Shown here: positions 1-7,972 of the stretch, in pieces
How the letters are laid out: every line of letters begins with the position of its first letter
Numbering within the stretch: the stretch's first letter is position 1
Source: CAYNNP01 sp964398215
GTDB taxonomy: Bacteria; Planctomycetota; Planctomycetia; Pirellulales; Pirellulaceae
Direction: 5' to 3'
Assembly (NCBI GenBank): GCA_964398215.1
Contig: CAYNNP010000030.1
Coordinates: 1-41,420, forward strand
DNA: 41,420 nucleotides
Notes under the pieces: generated by a model
Seen by the model: only the letters and a program-made list of their open reading frames with translations
What the model was told of the DNA's origin: nothing
Database searches by the model: none
Position numbers and translations under genes: made by a program

Positions 1-38
1 GCCACGTTAGCATTTCTTCAGACCAACAGGCCCTTCGA

Positions 39-1415
39 TCAGATCAATTTCTCACGATATTCGTTAGCGATTTTGATGATCCGCTTCAAATTCTTGTCAC
101 CCTTGTCACCGAGAATCTCTTTGGCTTTCTGGATGCCATTCTTCAAGCGTTTGTTGGCTTCTTCGTTCTCGTTATCGTTGGATGCTCTGGCGGCAGACTG
201 AATCGAATTCGCTACAAGAGCGATGGCATAGTTACGCTTGACGCAGCGCCGACCATTGTCGCGTTCGATCAACTCGCTTAGATCGCAGCTACACGAACAA
301 TCCTCCGAGCTAACTGCATCGGTGTAAGTCAGTGTGGCTTGGCCCCCAATGGGGTGGCCAGCATTTTCTGGCAAGCGAACCATGACAACTTGCGTCGCAC
401 CGTGATTCAAGTTGTCCAATTTGAATTCAAGAACATGACCTTCGCTTGTCCGTCGCGATTCACAATCTTTTTCGTATCCGTAGACTTTCGGCGAATTCAA
501 CTTGCCCGACAGTTTTACTTTCAAGCGTACTTTTCGCGCTGCTGGCGCCAGCACGCTATCGATTTCGTCGATGAACGTCTTCTTGATATCCTTAGCGTCG
601 CCAACGTAATGCATCAGCCCTCGCCCTGAGTCAGCAATCTCGCGCAGCAAGCCATTGTTCATGTCGACACCCAACCCGATGGTCACAAGAGAAATGCCCC
701 GTTTGATGCACCGCTTGGACTGACTGGCAATCTCTTTGGATTCGGTTACACCGACGTTGGCGTTGCCGTCGGTCAGAAAGATCATGCGATTGGTTCGTTC
801 TTGGTCAAAGTGTTTTTGAGCCATTTCGTAACCACACATCAAACCAGCGTGCAAGTTTGTGCTGCCCCCGGCGTGAATATCATCGATGGCTTTTGAGATT
901 GTCGCAAAGTTCGTTTTTTCTTCTGCCTCCAAGATGACACGGGCTGTTCTTTCAAAACCAACGATTGTGATTCGATCGTGTTCGCGAAATCGTTCGATGA
1001 ACGCACGAAGCGCCGATTTTAAGTTTGAAATTTTTTCGCCGCCCATCGATCCGCTTTCGTCGACCACCAAAACAAGATTCAGAGGAGGCAGCTTTCGGCT
1101 CTCCAGTGCACGCGGTGTGGTGATGCCAAACTGATAGACCGTCTTGCCATTTTCAAGCTCAAGGTTTTGTACGTCCAAGTGAACCCGTTTTCCTTTGGAT
1201 GGAAGTGGCAGGTCATGGCGATGGTAGTTGACAAACTCTTCGACGCGGAAAAAGTCTGCTTGTGGCATCAGGTATTTGCCTGTCTTGCTCATTCGGTGAA
1301 AGCCGGCTCGTGCGGCGCCAACGGAACCCGATGAAAGCCCAGCTTGAGCCAGCAATTCCGTCGAGCAGAAAGCCAACGATATCGCCAAAGTGGTTGCGAT
1401 CATTCCAGTCTTCAT
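39..1415 (-). CDS. Secreted von Willebrand factor type A (VWA) domain protein, YfbK-like
   Basis: 458 residues. An N-terminal signal peptide (hydrophobic stretch ending near LLAQA) predicts export. The segment FFRVEEFVNYHRH precedes the VWA domain, as in the YfbK family. The VWA domain (about residues 115-290) has a complete metal-ion-dependent adhesion site: DESGSMGG, then GGSTNLHAG, then FLTDGNANVG, so it should bind a divalent cation and a protein ligand. A C-terminal beta-rich part follows, with a Cys cluster near residues 375-380 (CSCSC). The ATG at 1415 has AAAGGA just upstream. It is the last gene of a minus-strand operon led by an ECF sigma factor, 63 bp after the coiled-coil gene. 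The ligand and role are unknown. The VWA assignment is firm; the YfbK subfamily is from recall. Confidence 0.85.
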   Translation of the reverse strand: MKTGMIATTLAISLAFCSTELLAQAGLSSGSVGAARAGFHRMSKTGKYLMPQADFFRVEEFVNYHRHDLPLPSKGKRVHLDVQNLELENGKTVYQFGITTPRALESRKLPPLNLVLVVDESGSMGGEKISNLKSALRAFIERFREHDRITIVGFERTARVILEAEEKTNFATISKAIDDIHAGGSTNLHAGLMCGYEMAQKHFDQERTNRMIFLTDGNANVGVTESKEIASQSKRCIKRGISLVTIGLGVDMNNGLLREIADSGRGLMHYVGDAKDIKKTFIDEIDSVLAPAARKVRLKVKLSGKLNSPKVYGYEKDCESRRTSEGHVLEFKLDNLNHGATQVVMVRLPENAGHPIGGQATLTYTDAVSSEDCSCSCDLSELIERDNGRRCVKRNYAIALVANSIQSAARASNDNENEEANKRLKNGIQKAKEILGDKGDKNLKRIIKIANEYREKLI

Positions 1416-1478
1416 TTTCTGTCCTTTCGTAGTGTGGATGCAATCGATTTCTGATTGGCTTAGCGCGCCGCCGAAGCG

Positions 1479-2309
1479 TTACTTCCGTTTCGGTTTTACT
1501 TCCAGTTCAGCTGAGAGCCGCGCGATGTTTCGCTCGATAGAACGAAGCTGTTTTGTGAGTTCGTCTTGAACAGTGATGTACCTATCATGTTGTTCGCGAA
1601 GCTGTCGGCTGGATTCCAGCTTCTTTCTTGACGGCAAGATTTCGTCTAGCAGTGATTCAGTTTTCGCTAGGCGTGCATAGGATTCGGCAAGCGCCAAAGA
1701 AGTGCTCAATAGCGAATCCGCGAGCAAGGGCGATTTGTTTTTTTCGGATTTTGCGTCAGCCAATTGAACTCTAGAAGCCAACAAATCCAATTCAGCAGAG
1801 CGTACTGCCGTCGATTTAATCTTCCCCGCTGCTCCTTCGCGTTGCTGCTGCTGCAACTGATCTTGTTTGAGAGCGACGATTTTTTCAAGTGTGGCTACGA
1901 TTGACTTGTCCGGTACATCTTTCCTGGCAGCTAGGATTGCGTCGCGTTTCGCTTTCAATCCAGCCAAGTCAATCATCAGGTCGATCTTCTTGGCTTGCAG
2001 ATTCTTGACGATCTCAGGGAACGACTCGACGGATACTCCTGATTCATCTTCGAGCGATTCAAGCGATTTCAATCGGTGGAATGCCTTTATGCGCGTCTCT
2101 TCAATTTTCTGTAGCTCCTCGCGAACCAGTTGGGCATTGGTCATGTAACCCACAATCGTTCGCCGGATCGTCAAGTCCTCTAGAGAGAGTTCACGTTCTA
2201 TCGGTGCTTGTTTGCCTGGGACAGCACTCTGGGCGTTTGCAAATTTTGAACATGAGATTACGAGTGCGATCGTAGCGCAGAATGTCAGCAGCGGGTTCTT
2301 GGTCATCAT
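1479..2309 (-). CDS. Exported coiled-coil protein of unknown function
   Basis: 276 residues. The N-terminus MMTKNPLLTFCATIALVIS is a signal peptide, followed by a long charged region rich in Leu, Glu, Lys and Arg (about residues 40-270) with heptad-like spacing, so it is probably an extended helical coiled coil outside the cytoplasm. I recognise no enzymatic motif. The two adjacent ATGs at 2309 and 2306 are preceded by AAAGGA. It lies 19 bp after the putative anti-sigma gene and 63 bp before the VWA gene, so all four are probably co-transcribed. A structural or adaptor role with the VWA protein is inference only. The basic C-terminus ends in KPKRK. Confidence 0.7.
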   Translation of the reverse strand: MMTKNPLLTFCATIALVISCSKFANAQSAVPGKQAPIERELSLEDLTIRRTIVGYMTNAQLVREELQKIEETRIKAFHRLKSLESLEDESGVSVESFPEIVKNLQAKKIDLMIDLAGLKAKRDAILAARKDVPDKSIVATLEKIVALKQDQLQQQQREGAAGKIKSTAVRSAELDLLASRVQLADAKSEKNKSPLLADSLLSTSLALAESYARLAKTESLLDEILPSRKKLESSRQLREQHDRYITVQDELTKQLRSIERNIARLSAELEVKPKRK

Positions 2310-2328
2310 GATATTTCCTTTGGGTGGT

Positions 2329-2958
2329 TTAGTTCAATTGATCGAGGATATTGTTTGCCAAAACAGCTCCGCGAGTGTCCGGGTACTCACGTAGAACGCG
2401 AGCCAATTCTGTACGTACGTGATCCGCTTCGCCGCCAAGGAAAATCGAATGCTCGGGCGCCATGGCCATGATTATCGAGTCGACTTCGTTCTGACTCAGC
2501 TCTTGTCGGTTGGCTGTCTCCATCCGCAACAATTCAGACTCCAGGCGAGCGATCTCAAATTCGCGGACTTGGGCCTCAAGAGCCAGTAGTTCTTGATCTT
2601 GAATGGTCAGCTGATCTTGTTGATTAGTCGACTCTGTTTCCAAATTCCTGGGCGCCGGTCTGTTGATTAATGTTTTGGGGTCCTGCGGGTCATTTAATGC
2701 GATGGGGCCATCATCTTTAAGGAAGAAATGTGCCGTTGCAAAAGCCGTGACCGTCAACAGGCTTGCGACCAACGCATACTTTATCCAAGACGCCCGAGAA
2801 CCCGATTCAACCTGCGGCAGTGAGACGTTCGCATCTGGTATCGCAGTCGACTCTGGAATCTGATTCAGCCGTGCTTTCAGATCACCTGGGATTGCTACGT
2901 CACGAAGCATCGCATCCAGTTCGTCGTCTGTCGGTTCGTTTTCAAATTCCCTGGTCAT
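2329..2958 (-). CDS. Putative membrane-anchored anti-sigma factor
   Basis: 209 residues. An acidic cytoplasmic N-terminus (about residues 1-55, with FENEPTDDELDAMLRDV) is followed by one predicted membrane segment (YALVASLLTVTAFATAHFFL, about 62-82), then a charged helical domain (about 110-205). This layout and the 4-base ATGA overlap with the upstream ECF sigma gene fit an anti-sigma protein. The zinc-binding HxxxCxxC motif of ZAS-type anti-sigma factors is absent, so recognition must use another fold. The role comes from context and topology, not from a recognised domain. It could instead be an accessory membrane protein of the sigma operon. Confidence 0.6.
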   Translation of the reverse strand: MTREFENEPTDDELDAMLRDVAIPGDLKARLNQIPESTAIPDANVSLPQVESGSRASWIKYALVASLLTVTAFATAHFFLKDDGPIALNDPQDPKTLINRPAPRNLETESTNQQDQLTIQDQELLALEAQVREFEIARLESELLRMETANRQELSQNEVDSIIMAMAPEHSIFLGGEADHVRTELARVLREYPDTRGAVLANNILDQLN

Positions 2959-3467
2959 GATTGTTCAACTTGAGTTTGATCCTCGCTTAAAAGCTGTTTT
3001 AGTTTTTGTCTACCGCGATGAAGCCGGGAAAGGATGGTTCCGCGTGGAGTCTCCAGAATCGCGGCGGCTTCATCGACAGTCATGCCTTCCAACGAAACGA
3101 GCAACACGGGGAGTTTGTGTTTGTCGTCAAGCCTTGCCAAAGCGGCTTGGACTCGATCGGCTGTGTCGTTTTCGGCGATTTCTGGTTTTGAAACATCATT
3201 CAAATGCTCCTTGGTCGGCACGCTGCGTTTTTCTAAGCGAAGCAGTTTTGTGTACTGATTTCGCATGATCGAAAACATCCAGGCACGCATTCGATCAGGG
3301 TCTTTCAGGTTGCCAATGCTTTTCCAGGCGTTCAAGTAAGTTTCTTGGACCAGTTCGGCGGCCAAGGTTTGGTTACCAGTCAATCGGTACGCAACACGAA
3401 ACAAGGAGTCTGCGCAGCATTCAACACATTCTTCAAATCGCTGATGAAAGGTTGCTGTGGGTTGCAT
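2955..3467 (-). CDS. RNA polymerase sigma factor, ECF (sigma-70 family)
   Basis: 170 residues, the usual ECF size. Region 2 (about residues 12-80) contains LFRVAYRLTGN, LVQETYLNAW and RMRAWMFSIMRN, the core-binding and -10-recognition helices. Region 4 (about 105-160) contains MTVDEAAAILETPRGTILSR, the helix-turn-helix that contacts the -35 element. There is no region 3, as expected for ECF factors. The start is the ATG at 3467 and the stop overlaps the start of the anti-sigma-like gene, showing translational coupling. It is the first gene of the operon running down to position 39, so it probably also drives that operon. The specific ECF group and signal are unknown. Confidence 0.92.
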   Translation of the reverse strand: MQPTATFHQRFEECVECCADSLFRVAYRLTGNQTLAAELVQETYLNAWKSIGNLKDPDRMRAWMFSIMRNQYTKLLRLEKRSVPTKEHLNDVSKPEIAENDTADRVQAALARLDDKHKLPVLLVSLEGMTVDEAAAILETPRGTILSRLHRGRQKLKQLLSEDQTQVEQS

Positions 3468-3625
3468 GTCGACTATTGGATGTCAATTTGCAGACGAAGT
3501 ACCAGTGGAAGGCGGTTTGATTCCATCCATTTCCAAGAAATTCCAAAAAGTCGCCATTTCGCGGGAAAAACCGTAGTCCGCGATCGGGCAAGCAGCGCGT
3601 CCCAGGCGTTTTTGATTCAGGGTCA

Positions 3626-3701
3626 TTTTGGTAACCCGACGCGTGAGCGAGGGACAATCAATCTTGACTCGGTCCCTCGCTCACGCGTCGGGTTACCAAA
3701 A
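3626..3701. repeat. Perfect 30-bp inverted repeat, REP-like dispersed palindrome (copy 1)
   Basis: The left arm 3626-3655 (starting TTTTGGTAACCCGACGCG) and the right arm 3672-3701 are exact reverse complements, separated by 16 bases. The transcript would form a 30-bp hairpin. It lies in the 329-base spacer between the divergent ECF sigma and glpQ genes; I see nothing else in that spacer apart from the glpQ ribosome-binding site. A partial copy lies at 32651-32673 and an inverted, degraded copy at 41263-41335, so it is a dispersed family. Translated it yields NPTRERG, which I remember from many spurious planctomycete proteins. Confidence 0.9.
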
Positions 3702-3786
3702 ACAATGCCTACCCGAAAAACGCAACTCCAAAACACGTGAGCAATTAACGTTAGACTATCGATCACAAGAGCCTGTTGATTGTTCT

Positions 3787-3791
3787 GGAGG
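3787..3791 (+). promoter_or_regulatory. Ribosome-binding site fixing the glpQ start
   Basis: GGAGG lies 5 bases before the ATG at 3797. This favours that ATG over the in-frame TTG at 3776, which has no such site upstream. Confidence 0.75.
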
Positions 3792-3796
3792 AAAAC

Positions 3797-4747
3797 ATGC
3801 CGATCGTGATCGCCCACCGTGGGGCAAGCGCTTATTTGCCCGAGCACACGCTGATGTCTAAAGCGCTGGCGCACTCGATGGAGGTCGACTTTCTAGAACA
3901 AGATTGTGTGGCCAGCAAAGATGGTGTGCCTGTCGTCTTGCATGACGTTCATATCGATACCGTGACGAATGTCGCCAAAGTCTTTCCGGATCGAAAACGA
4001 AATGACGGAAGGTACTATGCTTTCGATTTCACGGTCGCTGAACTCAAAGAGCTACGCGTTTTTGAAAGATTCGATCATCGCACGGGCGAGGCCGTTTACC
4101 CACTTCGCTATCCAGTGGGGCACGGCGATTTCCAACTCGTTACGCTAGACGAAGAGTTGCAGTTCATTGCAAATCTGAACCGGACCACGGGTCGGTCGGT
4201 CGGTATCTATCCTGAAATCAAGCGTCCGGTCTGGCATCGCGAGCAGGGCGTTGATTTGTCTGTGAATATGCTGCGAGTTCTGACGAACCATGGATACACC
4301 CAGAAATCGGATCCTTGCTACCTGCAGTGTTTCGATGAAGCTGAAGTTATTCGCGTTCGCGATGAATTGGGTTACCAAGGTCTATTGATTCAGTTGGTCT
4401 ATGTTGGGCACGACAAAGAGTCCGGCACGGACTACGAACGATTGAAGTCTGCTGATGGCATGGCGCGTGCTGCAAGGGTCGCTGATGGTTTGGGGCCGCC
4501 AATTGATGACATCGTGACTTGGTCAGCCGATGGCAAACCTAACGTCACCGGTTTTGTTCAACAGGCACATAGCGCCGGACTGGATGTGCATCCCTGGACA
4601 CTTCGTGCAGACTCGCTTCCCGAGAACTGTCCTAGCGTTGACGATCTACTGAGGGCGCTGTTCCGCAGTGCGGGCGTCGATGGCTTGTTTGCTGACCATC
4701 CGGACCTTGCCGTAAAATTCAAGAACGCGAACGAAAACGCAAGGTAG
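3797..4747 (+). CDS. glpQ: Glycerophosphodiester phosphodiesterase (GlpQ-like, without signal peptide)
   Basis: 316 residues from the ATG at 3797. It hydrolyses glycerophosphodiesters to sn-glycerol 3-phosphate and an alcohol. The GDPD fold is shown by VIAHRGASAYLPEHT at the N-terminus (catalytic His and Arg), then FLEQDCVASKDGVPVVLHD (metal-binding Glu/Asp and second catalytic His), PEIKRP, and DGLFADHPD at the C-terminus. The text closely follows E. coli GlpQ, which is periplasmic, but this protein starts directly at the HRGAS motif with no signal peptide, so it should act in the cytoplasm like UgpQ. It is 6 bp upstream of glpK and heads a three-gene operon that turns its product into dihydroxyacetone phosphate. 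Confidence 0.92.
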   Translation: MPIVIAHRGASAYLPEHTLMSKALAHSMEVDFLEQDCVASKDGVPVVLHDVHIDTVTNVAKVFPDRKRNDGRYYAFDFTVAELKELRVFERFDHRTGEAVYPLRYPVGHGDFQLVTLDEELQFIANLNRTTGRSVGIYPEIKRPVWHREQGVDLSVNMLRVLTNHGYTQKSDPCYLQCFDEAEVIRVRDELGYQGLLIQLVYVGHDKESGTDYERLKSADGMARAARVADGLGPPIDDIVTWSADGKPNVTGFVQQAHSAGLDVHPWTLRADSLPENCPSVDDLLRALFRSAGVDGLFADHPDLAVKFKNANENAR

Positions 4748-4753
4748 CAATCG

Positions 4754-6244
4754 ATGAGTTTTATTTTGGCCTTGGATCAGGGCACGACGAGTTCACGCGC
4801 GATCTTGTTTGACAGACTTGGACAGATCAAAGGCGTGGCTCAGCAAGAGTTCCAGCAGATCTATCCAAAAAATGGGTGGGTGGAACACGACGCCAACGAA
4901 ATTTGGGAAAGCCAGCTAACAGTTGCGCAGCGTGTCTTGAACGACAACGGCGTCACAGCGAAAGACATCGCAGCGATCGGAATTACAAACCAGCGTGAGA
5001 CGACGGTGCTGTGGGATCGCCGAACCGGACAACCGCTTCACAATGCAATCGTTTGGCAAGATCGCAGGACAGCGGACGCTTGCAATCGATTGCGAGACGA
5101 AGGACACGCCGACGCAATCACGCAGCGAACAGGGCTTGTCGTCGATCCGTATTTTTCAGGCACCAAGCTCCGTTGGCTTTTGGATAACGTTGAAGGCGCG
5201 CGTCAAAAAGCCGACGCTGGTGAGTTGGCGTTTGGAACCATCGACAGTTGGCTGATTTGGAATCTTAGCGGCGGGCAATTGCACATCACCGACGTCAGCA
5301 ACGCATCACGAACAATGTTGATGAACCTGAACTCTGGCCAATGGGACCAAGAACAACAGGACCTTTTGCAAATTCCTGAATCGGTGTTGCCAACGATTGT
5401 GCCATCGAGCGATGTCTACGGTTCCACGTCAACCGATTTGTTTGGAGTGCCCATTCCGATCGCTGGCAGCGCCGGTGATCAGCACGCGGCCTTGTTCGGT
5501 CAAAACTGCACCAAGCACTCGATGGCCAAAAACACCTACGGAACAGGTTGCTTCATGTTGATGAACATTGGTGAACAGCCGGTCGCATCGACTCAAAAAC
5601 TGCTGACAACGATTGCTTGTACCGACGGTGAAAAACCACATTACGCTCTGGAAGGCAGTGTGTTCATTGGCGGTGCCGCGGTCCAGTGGCTGCGTGACGG
5701 TTTGGGGATCCTGGAGTCTTCAGCGGACGTGGAATCTTTGGCCGCAAGCGTACCGGATTGCGATGGTGTCTATGTTGTTCCTGCGTTTGCAGGATTGGGG
5801 GCGCCGCACTGGGACCCCTACGCACGCGGTGCGATCATTGGAATTTCTCGCGGAACCACCGCAGCTCACATCGCCAGAGCGACCATCGAAGGAATCGCTT
5901 TCCAAGTCGCTGATGTGCTTGACGCGATGCAGAAAGATGCTGGGATTCCGATCGATGAGCTTCGCGTTGACGGAGGCGCCTGCGTCAATGATCTGATGAT
6001 GCAATTCCAAGCCGATTTGCTTCAGGCACCCGTTGTCCGGCCAAAGGTCGTCGAGACAACGGCGTTGGGCGCTGCGTTGCTCGCCGGCCTGGCGGTTGAT
6101 TATTGGAGCGGCGCGGATGAAATCGCTTCACTTTGGCAAACCGATCGAGTCTTTGAACCGTCAATGGCTACCGACATTGTTCAACAGAAACGGCAGCGTT
6201 GGTCGGACGCACTGGATCGTTCACGCGGTTGGGAGAAACCATGA
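4754..6244 (+). CDS. glpK: Glycerol kinase
   Basis: 496 residues, the normal length. It phosphorylates glycerol with ATP to sn-glycerol 3-phosphate in the cytoplasm. FGGY-kinase features: N-terminal ILALDQGTTSSRAILFD (ATP phosphate loop), GITNQRETTVLWDRRTG (glycerol-site Arg/Glu), GSAGDQHAALFGQ with the catalytic Asp, TYGTGCFMLMN, and C-terminal RVDGGACVNDLMMQFQADLL. The start ATG at 4754 lies just after the glpQ stop. Its TGA overlaps the glpD ATG (ATGA at 6241-6244), indicating coupled translation. I see no nearby GlpF facilitator or GlpR repressor, so uptake and control must lie elsewhere. Confidence 0.96.
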   Translation: MSFILALDQGTTSSRAILFDRLGQIKGVAQQEFQQIYPKNGWVEHDANEIWESQLTVAQRVLNDNGVTAKDIAAIGITNQRETTVLWDRRTGQPLHNAIVWQDRRTADACNRLRDEGHADAITQRTGLVVDPYFSGTKLRWLLDNVEGARQKADAGELAFGTIDSWLIWNLSGGQLHITDVSNASRTMLMNLNSGQWDQEQQDLLQIPESVLPTIVPSSDVYGSTSTDLFGVPIPIAGSAGDQHAALFGQNCTKHSMAKNTYGTGCFMLMNIGEQPVASTQKLLTTIACTDGEKPHYALEGSVFIGGAAVQWLRDGLGILESSADVESLAASVPDCDGVYVVPAFAGLGAPHWDPYARGAIIGISRGTTAAHIARATIEGIAFQVADVLDAMQKDAGIPIDELRVDGGACVNDLMMQFQADLLQAPVVRPKVVETTALGAALLAGLAVDYWSGADEIASLWQTDRVFEPSMATDIVQQKRQRWSDALDRSRGWEKP

Positions 6245-7809
6245 AACGCAACAATTTTTTACAACAAGCCACCGACCGCACCGAGCCTTGGGACATGATC
6301 GTGATCGGCGGCGGTGCGACGGGGATCGGAATTGCCATGGACGCTGCCGTTCGTGGACTGTCGGTGCTATTGCTGGAGCAAAGTGATTTTGGAAAAGGCA
6401 CTTCATCGCGAAGTACCAAACTGATTCATGGCGGCGTACGATATCTGAAACAAGGAAACGTTTCGCTTGTAAGAGACTCACTGCGCGAACGAGCCCGACT
6501 TCAGCAAAACGCGCCGCACTTGGTGACAGATCTCGCGTTCCTGGTTCCCTGCCAATCATTGTGGGAACGGCTGATGTATCGGGTTGGATTTGTAATCTAC
6601 GACTTCCTTGCCGGCAAAAGTAGTTTTGGCAAAGCGAAGGGTGTTTCAAAACCAGATTGCAACGCGTTGGTCTCCACCATCCGCAGCGAAAAAATGCATC
6701 GCGGTGGCGTTGTTTATCACGATGGACAATTCGATGATTCGCGGTTGTTGGTGCACATGGCTCAGACCTCGTCGGCTCATGGTGGTTGTCTGCTGAACTA
6801 CACCCAGGTGACCAAGCTTGTGCGAGACGGCCAACGAGTTTCCGGAGTCGAATTCATCGATTTGGAATCGGAAACCAAACACACTGTCAACGCCCGGTGT
6901 GTTATCAACGCAACAGGACCGTTTTGCGATGCGATTCGCCAAATGGACGATCCGTCAGCGCAGTCCATCATTCGCCCCAGCCAAGGCGTTCATGTGGTCT
7001 TGCCAAGAGAGTTTTTGCCCGGCGATACGGCGTTGATCGTGCCAAAGACATCGGACGGTCGCGTTTTGTTTTTGATTCCATGGCATGACCATGTGGTCGT
7101 TGGCACAACCGATACAGCGATCGACGATGTGCCACTGGAACCAACCGCCCAGTCCGACGAAGTCAAATTCCTGCTAAAGACTGCGGCTGATTATTTGATC
7201 AAAGCGCCCACGGCTGACGACGTACTCAGCATGTTCATCGGGATCCGCCCGCTAGTCAGCGCAGGCAATTCCAAAAGTACAAAATCTCTGTCTCGTGATC
7301 ACACGATCGAACTCTCGAAAAATGGGTTGATCACAATCACAGGCGGCAAATGGACAACCGTTCGCAAGATGGCAGAAGACTGCGTGAATCGAGCGATCCA
7401 AGAATTCGGACTGTCAGACAATGGCAAGTCAACCGTCGACTGTGCCATGCACGGTGCCGGTCCCATACAAGACGCAGCTCCAGCATTATCGATATACGGC
7501 AGTGAAGCACCGGCCATCGAAGCACTGGTTGCTGAAAACATTGAACTTGGAAATCCACTTCACCCCGCCTTGTCGATCATTGGCGCACAAGTCGTGTGGG
7601 CAGTTCGCAATGAACTAGCCCGAACAGTCGAAGACGTTTTAGCGAGGCGCACACGCGCATTGTTCTTGAACGTAGAGGCAGCAATCGAAATGGCCCCAAT
7701 TGTTGCCAAGCTAATGGCAAAAGAGTTGGGCAAAGACGACCAGTGGCAATCATCCCAAGTCAACAATTTCAACGAAACCGCCAAGCACTTTCAGTGCCCC
7801 ACCACGTAG
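6241..7809 (+). CDS. glpD: FAD-dependent (aerobic) glycerol-3-phosphate dehydrogenase
   Basis: 522 residues from the ATG at 6241, which overlaps the glpK stop; an in-frame upstream start at 6199 lies inside glpK and is less likely. It oxidises sn-glycerol 3-phosphate to dihydroxyacetone phosphate and passes electrons to quinone at the membrane. The dinucleotide-binding motif is MIVIGGGATGIGIAMDAAVR, followed by GKGTSSRSTKLIHGGVRYL typical of GlpD. The central DAO fold contains DGRVLFLIPWHDHVVVGTTD, and the C-terminal all-alpha domain contains AQVVWAVRNELARTVEDVL. It completes the operon started by glpQ and glpK, so both diesters and free glycerol can enter glycolysis. Confidence 0.95.
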   Translation: MKRNNFLQQATDRTEPWDMIVIGGGATGIGIAMDAAVRGLSVLLLEQSDFGKGTSSRSTKLIHGGVRYLKQGNVSLVRDSLRERARLQQNAPHLVTDLAFLVPCQSLWERLMYRVGFVIYDFLAGKSSFGKAKGVSKPDCNALVSTIRSEKMHRGGVVYHDGQFDDSRLLVHMAQTSSAHGGCLLNYTQVTKLVRDGQRVSGVEFIDLESETKHTVNARCVINATGPFCDAIRQMDDPSAQSIIRPSQGVHVVLPREFLPGDTALIVPKTSDGRVLFLIPWHDHVVVGTTDTAIDDVPLEPTAQSDEVKFLLKTAADYLIKAPTADDVLSMFIGIRPLVSAGNSKSTKSLSRDHTIELSKNGLITITGGKWTTVRKMAEDCVNRAIQEFGLSDNGKSTVDCAMHGAGPIQDAAPALSIYGSEAPAIEALVAENIELGNPLHPALSIIGAQVVWAVRNELARTVEDVLARRTRALFLNVEAAIEMAPIVAKLMAKELGKDDQWQSSQVNNFNETAKHFQCPTT

Positions 7810-7972
7810 CAGGGCAGATATGTGCTCTTGTGCCGTTTGATCGATTAACCAATAGGAGTTCTACGGTGGTTCGCTACAATGGTGGTTTGTGCCCGTGTTT
7901 GAACTGAAGACTGGGGCACCAATCGAGTGTCAGTGACTTGGATTCTGACAAAGCCCTCTCTTCGGCGATTCA

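Noticed and set aside
39..1415. The VWA protein as a Ro60/Rsr partner for Y-like RNAs
   Set aside because: It has a signal peptide and no TROVE domain, so it is not a Ro60 homologue; no Rsr gene is in the window.
3623..3874. Small proteins containing NPTRERG on either strand
   Set aside because: They are translations of the REP-like palindrome and overlap the real glpQ start; the same peptide appears wherever the repeat occurs.
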